Shown one piece after another: positions 35,584 through 44,990 of a stretch of DNA of 64,000 nucleotides. Every line of letters begins with the position of its first letter. Position 1 is the stretch's first letter. The translations under genes and the position numbers were made by a program. The notes beneath the pieces were generated by a model. That model was not told where the DNA came from, ran no database searches, and saw only the letters and a list, made by a program, of their open reading frames with translations. This stretch comes from Tannerella serpentiformis (GTDB taxonomy: Bacteria; Bacteroidota; Bacteroidia; Bacteroidales; Tannerellaceae): NCBI RefSeq assembly GCF_003033925.1, contig NZ_CP028365.1, positions 620,001 through 684,000 of the forward strand, given 5' to 3'.

Positions 35584-36168
35584 ATGACGATAGAAGAACT
35601 ACGGCGCGCCAGATTGGCAGCTAAACAGGAAGCGATGGGCGGCAATGCCGAAACCAAGCGCAAGGCGGAAGTGGAGGCGGAGGCCAAGGTGGAAGAATCG
35701 CTATTCTTTGATCCGCCCGCAGACGGTAAGATGACAGCAGAACAACGGCAGGCCGTCTTGACCGCCAAACTGAAAGAACTGGGCGACTATGGTGTCAAAC
35801 GTCGCACAGTAGAAGAGTCACCCTTCTTTGATCCGCCCGCAGAGATCGAGCTGGAAAGAAGCCCGCTTGATCCTCCTCCGGCGGATGAGCCTAAGGAAGA
35901 AGTCATCTCAGCCGCTCCCGCTTCGGTCCCTCGAAAAGCCAAGAGTCACAAGGAGGATTTAGCCGCATTTCGAGAGACATACCTCCAACCCGCACGCATC
36001 AGTCACCGCAAGGCGGTCTACGTCTCTGACGAGACCCAGCAGAGATTAGACTTCGTTGTCCGCAGGATCGGTCTGCGAGGCGCCAGCATCTCGGGCTATG
36101 TCGAGCGCGTGCTTCGGGAGCATCTCGACGGGTACAAGGACAGCATCGAACTATGGCGGAAGCTCTGA
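35584..36168 (+). CDS. DUF3408 conjugal-transfer-type protein (right-arm copy)
   Basis: 194 residues, nearly identical to 29983-30585 apart from a few substitutions and the loss of two short segments (including one GMG block) in the low-complexity N-terminal region. The C-terminal DUF3408 domain is unchanged. Confidence 0.7.
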   Translation: MTIEELRRARLAAKQEAMGGNAETKRKAEVEAEAKVEESLFFDPPADGKMTAEQRQAVLTAKLKELGDYGVKRRTVEESPFFDPPAEIELERSPLDPPPADEPKEEVISAAPASVPRKAKSHKEDLAAFRETYLQPARISHRKAVYVSDETQQRLDFVVRRIGLRGASISGYVERVLREHLDGYKDSIELWRKL

Positions 36169-36386
36169 ACACATGTACGCTTAGCGTGCAATGCCCTCCC
36201 GAACACTTGCATGTATTGAGTGCAAGTGTTCAGGGTACGGGCACCTCCTATTCTGGGGCCCGGCAAGGTGTATTTTTGTGCCACAAAAACCGTTTTGTGC
36301 TACAAAACGCCTTGCCCCCGGAGCCTTCACTCCGCGGCGGTTCGGCTCCAAAGTCGCCACCTAATCTTATATGAAAAACCAACCCC

Positions 36387-37077
36387 ATGAATCGACCCAA
36401 GAAAACACCTGTTCGCTCCTCGAAATTGGATGCCTTCCACTTCTACTCGGCCGCCCTCAAACCTGTAGGACTCACGTATTGTGAGGCTGATCAACAAGAA
36501 ATAGCTCAAAAACTCGGTCGTCATCGACGAGCTATCGACGATCTATGTCCACGGTTCGACGACCTGATCACCACGGCACGCAGCAATAAACTGGCTGTTC
36601 GCCTCGGTTTCCAAGACTTTTCACAGCCTACGTGCGACTACAGTGAAAAGGAAAGTTCGGTAATTCGGAACACGGTCGGGAATATACTTTCGGGGTAGGT
36701 TATTGGCGAGACCACCAAGACACTCTCCAAACGGTTCGGCAGAGTCCTGCAAAACGTCAGGACGTATCCACCTCGATCAATATGCAAATGGACAGTATGA
36801 TTCCGGTAAACAAGATCTCCGATCTCAGGCAAGGTACGTTTGTCGGCGCCGCGTCCGACAACTTCGACGCGCACATCAAGTAGAAGATTTTCCATGCGGA
36901 GATTGTGGCCGATACAGCCAAAGTGTCAGCTAATGCTATAAGACTTACGGGCCTATCTCTATCATAACAGAGTTCATATGCGAAGATGGCTCCAACAATC
37001 TCAATGAGATCATTGGAACTAATTATAAGCGCATCAAACAAGAGGTGTTATGCATTGTAAGTGCCGAAAATGGGTAG
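36387..37077 (+). pseudogene. Degraded TraG/VirD4-type coupling protein fragment
   Basis: From about 36550 the sequence encodes the C-terminal part of Bacteroidetes TraG-type coupling proteins: ARSNKLAVRLGFQDFSQ, VIRNTVGNILSG, an amber stop at 36696-36698, VIGETTKTLSKRFG, then after a frameshift SINMQMDSMIPVNKISDL and GTFVGAASDNF, another amber, KIFHAEIV, and NYKRIKQEV. Both ambers sit where Gln is usual. The first 55 codons (from ATG 36387) are unrelated and unrecognised. Coupling proteins deliver the relaxosome to the conjugation channel, so the element's ancestor was probably larger. Confidence 0.7.
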
Positions 37078-37104
37078 ATTAAAACAATCAAAAATGAATA
37101 GGTG

Positions 37105-37539
37105 TTAAAGATTTTGCTTTTGCTCTTCAAAAATCTTCTCTTCGATATCGTCATTCAGTTTTCGGATATAAAAGAAAGCTCGGGTTAAACTGACCAAAGA
37201 AACAACAATAGCACCAATAAAACAATGAATAGGTCCAACAAAACCACTAGGCAGTCTTTCGATATAAATGCTCAAATAAAACAATACGGGTATAAAGAAA
37301 TCTACTGTGGTTAGCGAGATTTTTTTGTTGATTAGTTTTTTTATCACCTTTCTATATTCGGCATTCTTTATACCAGATGTAGAGAAGGTGATAAGTAGAC
37401 TCATAACAATAGAATATACTATCCCGAGTACCGTAAAAAGCGTATCCGAAATACTCCCTTTTGGAGTATCACTAGCAAAAGCAATACATGCCCCGACAAG
37501 TAAAGATAGCACTATTCTATATATTATACTACGAGTCAT
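37105..37539 (-). CDS. Four-TM membrane protein, RexB-like in size and topology
   Basis: 144 residues with four hydrophobic segments (about 5-22, 33-52, 78-97, 101-122), a basic loop between the second and third, and an acidic C-terminal tail. The start overlaps the stop of the preceding 315-residue gene by four bases. Lambda RexB is also 144 residues with four membrane helices and acts as an ion channel in phage exclusion. The resemblance is in length, topology and gene order with only scattered identities, so this is a hypothesis. AT-rich, unlike the chromosome. Confidence 0.55.
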   Translation of the reverse strand: MTRSIIYRIVLSLLVGACIAFASDTPKGSISDTLFTVLGIVYSIVMSLLITFSTSGIKNAEYRKVIKKLINKKISLTTVDFFIPVLFYLSIYIERLPSGFVGPIHCFIGAIVVSLVSLTRAFFYIRKLNDDIEEKIFEEQKQNL

Positions 37540-38483
37540 TCTCTTACTAATTCAGTAATAAAGCGTTCCATTTCATGCATCAGGTTGATTTCATTATATC
37601 TACCAGTTTCAGTCGTATCTACTACTACTTGTTTTTCTCGACGAATTTCTTCTCCTGTTATCTTTCTACCTTGTTTCGTCTCTATATAAAATTCTTTATC
37701 GTCTGATAGCGGATGTGCTATCTGCCCAAGTAGTCGTTCATACTCCTCCTTAGTCATCTCTGCGGGCCTTTTTCGAAATTTAATAATCAAACTCGCTTGT
37801 ATTATATCGTTTTTCATCAACTCTGTAAGGTCGGGATTTTCTCCTAGCAGATGGGAAAGAACATCTTTTGACAATGATTTTATCGTACTCCCAATTCCTC
37901 CTGTTGATGTTCGCAATGAAATTCCATCTCCAATTGATATTTTTTTAATTTTATACAGCGGAAATCCTTCTGGAATCGTCATAACTGGTGTAAAGCTATA
38001 AATTACCCGTCGTTGTTCTTTGACAAGAAAATTAAGGTACGCCTCCACTCTATTCACAGGTAGATTTCCTCTAAGATTGGTAATAAGAAAATCCTTATTA
38101 AGCGCTATGTAATAAAAACTTTTGCAAGTATCAATTCCTTCCGTTCCATCTATGTCCGAGATAGAAAAAGAATCTCTATTATAGAATTCGCTTGGTATCC
38201 CTTGCGTGATATCATTTTTTAGAACCCTCATCACCAAGCCAAACACAAAGCTCTTTTCTGAATTCCATTTAAAGAAAGGCATAACATCTTCTTCGTTCTC
38301 ATTCTGATTAAGTCGCATACTTCGATCTTGAACAATCGATCTTGAGGTTAACACTTGCTGCAATAGGGATATCAGTGCGCTGTCATCTGAAGTTAATTCG
38401 CTAGTCTGACTGATTCTAAATGCTCTTAATTTGACTGATTTTGTATTCATTTTTATGATTTTATCCAATTTGGGATCGTTCAT
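37536..38483 (-). CDS. Cytoplasmic protein of a putative RexAB-like defence pair
   Basis: 315 residues with no signal or membrane segment; alternative start at ATG 38450. By eye it shares the pattern of lambda RexA: an N-terminal domain with KSFVFGL, a strand pair SFYYIALNKDFLI, a FTPVM motif, then DVLSHLLG and a basic SLIIKFRKRPAEM segment aligning with RexA's DILKVLGATD and DIVIKPKFKRD. It follows a restriction-modification gene and overlaps a four-TM protein gene. A DUF4747-like or Kiwa-type protein is an alternative reading. AT-rich, so probably acquired. Confidence 0.5.
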   Translation of the reverse strand: MNDPKLDKIIKMNTKSVKLRAFRISQTSELTSDDSALISLLQQVLTSRSIVQDRSMRLNQNENEEDVMPFFKWNSEKSFVFGLVMRVLKNDITQGIPSEFYNRDSFSISDIDGTEGIDTCKSFYYIALNKDFLITNLRGNLPVNRVEAYLNFLVKEQRRVIYSFTPVMTIPEGFPLYKIKKISIGDGISLRTSTGGIGSTIKSLSKDVLSHLLGENPDLTELMKNDIIQASLIIKFRKRPAEMTKEEYERLLGQIAHPLSDDKEFYIETKQGRKITGEEIRREKQVVVDTTETGRYNEINLMHEMERFITELVRE

Positions 38484-38503
38484 CTTATTTGTCGCCTTTT
38501 TAT

Positions 38504-40246
38504 TTAGAAATTCAACTTAGGCAGAGTTTTCACAATCTTCTGCGTCTCAAGGCTCACGTAGATGATGGAAAGCAATAGATCGAGTATGTTACGTGGCTTG
38601 CCATGTTCACGAGACCAGAGATTGGGATCGTTTTTAATACCGCTCTTTTTATCGGTTGTAATGGCGTAGCGCTCCATTACCCATTCGATGGCGCTCTTCC
38701 CATTGACTACGTATTCATAGGCTGCATCGGGAACGCCTTCGATGGTGATACGGGCATTGTAGATAATCGTGCCACGCATGCCCTTGCTAGGAAAACGCAT
38801 CTTCTCCACCGCGTAGTAAGCGTAATCATCCATAGTATCACGCTCTCGCTCTTTCACCTCCACGTCTGCTTCGCAGGCATAGTCTTCATACTTCAAATGC
38901 AAATCAGCTAAGGCACGCCCTGCCTTGCTAAATGCTATAAAGTCTTCCACGCGTTCTATAATCGGGATACGGGGCAATGACTTGCGGAGGTCATCGGCAA
39001 AGCGTTCTCTGTAATCGGGGCTGTGCAGCAATCCGTAAACATAATAGAAGATGTCCTCCCTCGTCAGGTTCTTTGCTCCCGAGAAGCGGCTACGCACCTC
39101 TTTCAAGAACCAATCTGTGATGCCATCTCGCTTTATCCAGCGTTCAGAGCTCTCTTCCCCAAAAAAGTCTTGAGATTGCATCCCCTTGTTTGCTTCATAC
39201 CAATAGAGAGGGAAACATTGGGTATTATATTGGGACTGGTAATCTGCAATTTTGTCTGTTATTAGGCACGAAAAACCTTTTGAACTACCTACACCACTTA
39301 ATGTGATGATCAGGTTGGCTTTGCCTTGTGGATACAGTGAAGAGAAGGTGCCTGGACTTTCGATAAAAGGACGATGATAGTAGAGCTGTTGTTTACAGAA
39401 AGGACGATAGGAGCTCTGTACAAAAGCAGTGGCATCGAAAGAATGCTTTAATTCTTTTCCCAAGTCTCTTTTAAGTGCTCTTGTCCAGCTGATCCTTGTC
39501 TCATCTTCAGAGAATACATTCTTGCCCAGCTGTTCATTATAGAATGCAATCATAGACTGCATATTCTCAGCTACCTGCTCTTTAGAAAAACCAATAACCC
39601 AAGCATCTCGGCTAGATAATACCCCTGTGGCATAAGTTGAGAACACACTCTGTGCGTTTGCGTCAAACTTCTTTGCCGGCGCAAGGGACAGGAGAGTATC
39701 GAAGAGTCCATCACGTTGGTTGATCCAGTCGTTCTTCTCATTGGGTGTTATCGTTGTCCACTCTAAGTATTTATATGACCCTGCTTGACGAATGATGCGC
39801 AGTTTATCCTCACGGCTGAGGTAGTCGCCTATGTCGTGGTAATGTATTTGGCATGCATTTAATCGTTTGCCATCGGGATAGCGTACCAAGATGGTAATGG
39901 CAATAGGCGTGCGGCTACCACTACCAAAGATCTTGCCACCCTCTCTACGAGACAGCTCGCCACTTGTGCGTTGGTTGCCTCGGAGATTGAAGACATAAAT
40001 CTTATCAAACTCCTTTTGCAGGGAGGCACGGAACCCATCGTGGCTGTTGCCGTCTATCCACGCTCCGTTGCTGATGAAAGCGATAACGCTACCCTCTTCG
40101 GGTGAAAGACGGTCGGTAGCCCAGCGAAAGGCTTTGATGTAGCTATCGTAAAGGCCTTTGGAGAGACCTGCCGTTGAGCCATGCTGCATAGGTGTTGGAA
40201 ATGCGTTGGTCGAGAATAGGATAACTTTGGTTTTGGGCATTATCAT
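38504..40246 (-). CDS. Type ISP restriction-modification enzyme, C-terminal part after a frameshift
   Basis: 580 codons that continue the enzyme of 40143-43397 in another frame. Real homology starts at STAGLSKGLYDSYIKAFRW (about residue 24), the segment that directly follows the NPPY motif in type ISP enzymes. It covers the rest of the methyltransferase and the target-recognition region. Removing one C near 40179 restores a single frame of about 1630 codons. The ATG at its start is fortuitous, so this half alone is unlikely to work. Confidence 0.7.
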   Translation of the reverse strand: MIMPKTKVILFSTNAFPTPMQHGSTAGLSKGLYDSYIKAFRWATDRLSPEEGSVIAFISNGAWIDGNSHDGFRASLQKEFDKIYVFNLRGNQRTSGELSRREGGKIFGSGSRTPIAITILVRYPDGKRLNACQIHYHDIGDYLSREDKLRIIRQAGSYKYLEWTTITPNEKNDWINQRDGLFDTLLSLAPAKKFDANAQSVFSTYATGVLSSRDAWVIGFSKEQVAENMQSMIAFYNEQLGKNVFSEDETRISWTRALKRDLGKELKHSFDATAFVQSSYRPFCKQQLYYHRPFIESPGTFSSLYPQGKANLIITLSGVGSSKGFSCLITDKIADYQSQYNTQCFPLYWYEANKGMQSQDFFGEESSERWIKRDGITDWFLKEVRSRFSGAKNLTREDIFYYVYGLLHSPDYRERFADDLRKSLPRIPIIERVEDFIAFSKAGRALADLHLKYEDYACEADVEVKERERDTMDDYAYYAVEKMRFPSKGMRGTIIYNARITIEGVPDAAYEYVVNGKSAIEWVMERYAITTDKKSGIKNDPNLWSREHGKPRNILDLLLSIIYVSLETQKIVKTLPKLNF

Positions 40247-43200
40247 TAGCCGACTTCTGCCCGATAGAATAGGGCGGATTCCCGATAATGACCCGTATTG
40301 GTGTGCTTCGTTGGGACTCTACTGCCTCAGAATTTTCTCGGAAGAACTCTTTGAAGAGGTCACGGTCGTTGTTTTCGCCCAGTTGAAAGGTATCGGTGAG
40401 GCAGAGTCCATCGAAGGGGAGATAGGTTGTCTGAGGGCATTGTTCTTGAAATACGCTTTCGATATTGACATCGGCGATATAGTAAGCCAAGAGGACTATC
40501 TCATTGGCGTGAATCTCAGACGTGTATTTACGCACCATATCCTCAGGGCGAATAAGCCCCGATTGCAAAAGGCGTGTGATGAATGTGCCCGTACCAATAA
40601 AGGGGTCAAGTATGTGCACATGCTCATTTGTTAGGGCAGATCCAAACTCACTCTTCAATACATCGCCAACCGAGTGGATGATAAAGTCAACACATTCAAC
40701 TGGGGTGTACACCGTCCCCAACTTCTCAACCGTTAAAGGGAAGGCTCGCTTAAAGAACTTCTCATAGAGGTTTTTAATGATGGTCTGCTTGCCCTCCAGA
40801 TTATCAATCTTGCCCACATTGATGCGTACCGATTCGTAAAACTTATCAAGCTCTACGAGGTCTTTGTCCACCGCTTCGGTCTCGAGCAGCTCTATCATCC
40901 TCTGCATAGAGGAAGAGATAGAATTGTTACTAACAAATTGATAGTCGGTAAACAAAGCATCGAAGACGGGGCGCGTGATAAGGTGCTGCGCCAACATCTC
41001 GATACATTGCTCCGCATTGACGCCTGGATTGAGGTTCTTCTGAAGAGTCTTCACGAATATCTCAAATTCAGAGGAGAACTTGTCATTGTTACCCAATACA
41101 AGTCGAGAGATACGAGCGATGTACTTCTTGGCAATCTCGCCCACCTCTGCCGCCCAATTCTCCCAATAGAGGCGTTCGCCACACTTCTCTACGAGCTTAG
41201 CATAGATCTGTTCTCGGATCGAGCCAAATTGCAGTTCCAATTGCTTGGCAATCTCTTGGTGAGAAAGTTGTTGTGCGTCTTGATTGTCGTTACCGTCGCC
41301 GGCAAAAGAATGTTGTCCAATACCGATTTGCCCTAAGCCGGGTAGCCCCACAGTCACTTTAGACCCTTTATCTTTGTTTAGAGCGATGGTATTGACATGG
41401 GCATTAAAGTGGTCGTCATGCGAACGGAGGGCATTAAGAATATCCCAGACAGCAGAAAAAGAGGTGCTTTCGTTCAATGCCTCTTCAGGGCTGGTGCCCT
41501 CAGGGACAATAACGGGAATGATGATATAGCCATACTTCTTTTCGTCAACTTGTCCTCGATGAAAAGAACGCATCACACGCCCTACACTTTGCACCACGTC
41601 TACCTGCGAGTTGCGTGCGGAGAGAAAGAGCACGGCATCCAGAGCCGGGACGTCTACACCCTCGGATAGACAGCGCACATTGGTCACAACACGGCACTCT
41701 TGAGGATCATCTGTATCCTCTGCTAACCATGCTAAAGCAGCGTTTCGTTCTATTGCCCCCATACTACCATCTACATGGCGAGCCGAGATATGCACAACGC
41801 CCGTTTGCTCCTCATGTGGCAGACTGTCATTATAGATATCGGAAATCTTTGGCAGTACGGTTGCGATGTTTTTAGAAGTTCCTGGCTCGTTAACACGTCC
41901 TATCTTGTACGTGAAAGCAATGGCGCGGCGCATTAAGCGAGGGTCAGCATCCCAAGTAATTCCCTTATCGCCTAAGATCTTTTTCGATAAGCCGTTGATG
42001 ACTCCGATCAATCGCCCCGTGTCATCGTAGTTCAGCTCTTTGACATGCCGATCTTTGACCTGCTCCATCAGCTTTTCTGGAATCATATCTTCCGAGACCG
42101 TAAGTACCAGCACCTTGTAATCGGTCAAAATACCATTCTGAACAGCGTAGGAGAAATTAACCCGATAGAATTCTTTGCCATAGATAGTTTCGTCATCCAT
42201 AGAGCAAAGGATGCAATCGTTCTTGCTCGCTTTGATCTTGGCATTTTCACCATAGAGGCGAGGCGTAGCCGTCATATACAGGCGCTTCTTACCTTGAATA
42301 AATTCATTGCTGTGAATCTTGGTAAAGTCGCTTTCATCCTTCGTGGAGATTTTCACGCCTGTGGTGCGATGTGCTTCGTCGCAAACGATAAAGTCAAACA
42401 CGCCAAACTCACCGTTCGTATCTTTCAATATGGCGGCCTGTGCTTCGGCCACGATGTCGATACTTTGATAGGTAGAGAATACCACCGTTATGCCATCGTG
42501 TATTTGGTACGCTATGAGTTGTTTGGTGATGAAGCTGGTATTTGTAGAGGCAGGGAGAGCTAGGTCTACGATTGAGTTATCGGATTCATCGTCGTCGTTG
42601 TTACGCTTTATCTTGCGTGAAGCACGACTGTCGGAACAGATGCAAATTGCTTTGATAGGATAAGCGGCATCTGCCATCCAATCATTCAGCGATTGCCCCA
42701 AGAGAGCAATGCTTGGAACGAGGAACAGCACAAGCCCCTTGCCGGAAAGTTCATGCTCGACCATTTTTAGCGACGTAAAAGTCTTCCCTGTACCACAGGC
42801 CATGACCAGCTTTCCACGATCACTACTTTGATAGTGTTCATGGGCCGCTTTTAAGGCTTCCCGCTGATGTTCTCTGAGTTGCTTTTTAGCTGATAAAGCC
42901 TCCCTGCCCTCGATTCCTTGGAACAGTTTCTCCCAATCTACAGAAGAGTGGTCAAGGTCATATAGGTTGACGCGAGATACAGGGGGATTCTGATTCTGAA
43001 TAGCTTCTTCTGCATTACTACCCCAATGATTGGTTGTTGCAATCCACAGGCGATGGGCAAAAGCTGTTTGATGGTGGTTGAAAGTCCGACTCGAGGTTGC
43101 CAAGAAGGAGTCCACGGACGATTTGTCGATTACCGTATCTTCAGCATAACATTTGCACTGGATAGCCCAATAGTCGCCCGAATAAGTTCTTGCGACAAGA

Positions 43201-43397
43201 TCAATTCCAGTATCTGTCCCTCCCAACTCATCGCGAAAAGGAAATTCCTCCCACAGCCAGACGGTCTCAAATAGGCCCGTATATCTCGGGTCTGTTTTGA
43301 GCCATGCACGCATCAAACGCTCGAACCGTATCCCCTTATACTTTTCCGAAAAGGATTCATCTCTGAACTCTTTGAGAATATCATAGATCGTTTTCAT
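40143..43397 (-). CDS. Type ISP restriction-modification enzyme, nuclease/helicase/methyltransferase part (frameshifted)
   Basis: 1084 codons from ATG 43397. Order: Mrr-like nuclease domain (GTDTGIDLVARTYSG then WAIQCKCY, the D-QxK pattern), superfamily 2 helicase with Walker A MACGTGKTF, DEAH box and a late motif QSVGRVMRSFHRG, then the N6-adenine methyltransferase with DPFIGTGTF (SAM motif) and IIGNPPYS (catalytic). The frame breaks just after NTYAAW. Type ISP enzymes are single-chain motors that translocate DNA and cut foreign DNA. A one-base insertion makes the enzyme presumably inactive unless slippage or sequencing error is involved. Confidence 0.8.
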   Translation of the reverse strand: MKTIYDILKEFRDESFSEKYKGIRFERLMRAWLKTDPRYTGLFETVWLWEEFPFRDELGGTDTGIDLVARTYSGDYWAIQCKCYAEDTVIDKSSVDSFLATSSRTFNHHQTAFAHRLWIATTNHWGSNAEEAIQNQNPPVSRVNLYDLDHSSVDWEKLFQGIEGREALSAKKQLREHQREALKAAHEHYQSSDRGKLVMACGTGKTFTSLKMVEHELSGKGLVLFLVPSIALLGQSLNDWMADAAYPIKAICICSDSRASRKIKRNNDDDESDNSIVDLALPASTNTSFITKQLIAYQIHDGITVVFSTYQSIDIVAEAQAAILKDTNGEFGVFDFIVCDEAHRTTGVKISTKDESDFTKIHSNEFIQGKKRLYMTATPRLYGENAKIKASKNDCILCSMDDETIYGKEFYRVNFSYAVQNGILTDYKVLVLTVSEDMIPEKLMEQVKDRHVKELNYDDTGRLIGVINGLSKKILGDKGITWDADPRLMRRAIAFTYKIGRVNEPGTSKNIATVLPKISDIYNDSLPHEEQTGVVHISARHVDGSMGAIERNAALAWLAEDTDDPQECRVVTNVRCLSEGVDVPALDAVLFLSARNSQVDVVQSVGRVMRSFHRGQVDEKKYGYIIIPVIVPEGTSPEEALNESTSFSAVWDILNALRSHDDHFNAHVNTIALNKDKGSKVTVGLPGLGQIGIGQHSFAGDGNDNQDAQQLSHQEIAKQLELQFGSIREQIYAKLVEKCGERLYWENWAAEVGEIAKKYIARISRLVLGNNDKFSSEFEIFVKTLQKNLNPGVNAEQCIEMLAQHLITRPVFDALFTDYQFVSNNSISSSMQRMIELLETEAVDKDLVELDKFYESVRINVGKIDNLEGKQTIIKNLYEKFFKRAFPLTVEKLGTVYTPVECVDFIIHSVGDVLKSEFGSALTNEHVHILDPFIGTGTFITRLLQSGLIRPEDMVRKYTSEIHANEIVLLAYYIADVNIESVFQEQCPQTTYLPFDGLCLTDTFQLGENNDRDLFKEFFRENSEAVESQRSTPIRVIIGNPPYSIGQKSANDNAQNQSYPILDQRISNTYAAWLNGRSLQRPLR

Positions 43398-43407
43398 ATG
43401 CTGTAGA

Positions 43408-43605
43408 CTATCTGGTTGGAACAATCAATCCGTGCATGTTGAGACCTAATATTTCGGCCGCATTCGTAAGACTCCCCAACTGAGATTGTACTTCGTTATA
43501 GCACTGCTTAGAAAGGGTTATCTCAGCTTTCTCCAATCGTTCGGCTGGCCTCTTATTCCGTTGTTTGTTTGCCAACACAGCTTTGCGCCTGTCTATTATT
43601 GACAT
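43408..43605 (-). CDS. Small protein upstream of the type ISP gene
   Basis: 65 residues from ATG 43605 (MSIIDRRKAVLANKQR), basic at the N-terminus with a hydrophobic C-terminal stretch (ILGLNMHGLIVPTR). It ends ten bases before the type ISP start, so it is in the same operon. It could be a controller or adaptor for the RM system; I recognise no family. Confidence 0.45.
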   Translation of the reverse strand: MSIIDRRKAVLANKQRNKRPAERLEKAEITLSKQCYNEVQSQLGSLTNAAEILGLNMHGLIVPTR

Positions 43606-44225
43606 ATGATGTTCCTTCGTTCTAATGATTACATGAGTTCGATGACAAAGATACTTATCTCCAAAATGAGGCGAGATGTGTTTGGCAAAACTGCTTGATG
43701 AGAAAGTAGCACATGCCGAAGATTTAGGCACCTTTGCGGGCGAGAAATGAGATGTCTTATGACTACAGCAAAGAGACGAAAGCAGGAGAATCTCGCTCGT
43801 TTCCTATTCGTTCCCTTTGGGTGAGTAGAGCTATCAGCATCCACTCACTGACAAGCACTTAAATCCTATTCTTTTGTTTTATGGGGAAGTTCAAGTGTAT
43901 CTACAACAATATATTCTTTCCTTCCTTTGATCTTCTTACCCAGAGCAACCGCATCAATATAAGAGCCTGATTTTTAGAGATGCTTTTCAGTATTTAACAT
44001 TGAATTCTTATAGTAGAGTTTCTAGTATTCCGCTCATTATTAGACAGTTGCGTGTGTGAAAACTTTAATACACTTATCAAGAAAAGGTGTGGCTTTTTGA
44101 CTACACCTAACTACTCCCCAGTCACGCTTCTTTCATCGCTTTATACCTGTTGTAGTCATGTAGTAAGATCTATTCGATGAAAGGAAAAAAGTCTACATTC
44201 TCACCTTAAGCCAGCCATACAGGAA
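43606..44225. other. Noncoding part of the right outer arm with IS5 remnant
   Basis: Largely the inverted copy of 25842-26340. A minus-strand frame at about 43864-43975 encodes the same IS5-type transposase piece (GKKIKGRKEYIVVDTLEL) as 26100-26234. No intact gene. Confidence 0.55.
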
Positions 44226-44990
44226 TCACTCTGACGCAGCTTGTTGCTTCTGGATCAGCCTGTCCATGTCTTCCGAAATCTTTTTGTCTGTCACCTGCGC
44301 ATAGATCTGCGTGCTTGTAATGGACGTGTGTCCCATCATCTTAGCGATGCTCTCTATCGGTATGCCTGCACTGAGTGACAACGTCCCGAACGTATGACGA
44401 GCCATGTGGAAAGACAGGCGTTGTCTGATGCCACAGGCCAGCCCCACGGTGCTCAGTTTGTTATTCATTACACTGCGGCTGCAATCGCGTGGAAAGACAA
44501 GGTCGCCATCTTTTTCTTTCACCGCCTGTTCCTCTTCTTCTCGGAGTCTGTTGAGGATAGTCTCCGCGATCGGATGTAACGGCACGACGGATTCTACTTT
44601 CGTCTTCTGCCGTTCTTTTCGGATATACCTCCGGCCATCTGCCGCCGTTTGAATATGCGAAAATTTCAGACGTTCCATATCCGCAATGGCCAAACCTGTG
44701 AAGCAGGAGAAGATGAACATCTGCCGAGCCTGCTCTGCTTCCTTGTCGTTTACTTTCAGCGCCATGAGCTTGGCCACATCACTCTTTTGCAAGAAGCGAA
44801 TCTTCCTCTCTTCCTTTTCATAGATGGCATCCTCAAAAGGGTTGTAGCGAATGATCCTTTTACTGGCCGCACGATACATCAATCGGCTCAGCCAGCAGAG
44901 GTGTCGATTAACCGTCTTCGCTGCAAACCGCTTCTTCTTGAGATAGAAGCGGAACTCCTCAAACATCCCATCTGTAACAGAGCCAATGGG
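43734..44990. repeat. Outer inverted repeat, right arm
   Basis: Inverted counterpart of 25104-26340. In this copy the recombinase gene is complete and continues to 45440. Confidence 0.75.

Larger units (their letters stand above)
33645..36385. repeat. Inner inverted repeat, right arm (mobilization module)
   Basis: Inverted copy of 29760-33645 lacking about 1.06 kb with the relaxase and the end of mobC. Similarity ends just after the ATGAATC at 36387, where right-hand cargo begins. Confidence 0.75.

Noticed and set aside
37105-38483. Kiwa defence system (KwaA/KwaB)
   Set aside because: Kiwa also pairs a four-TM protein with a protein of about 315 residues, but the gene order is reversed and I could not see DUF4868 features; kept only as an alternative.
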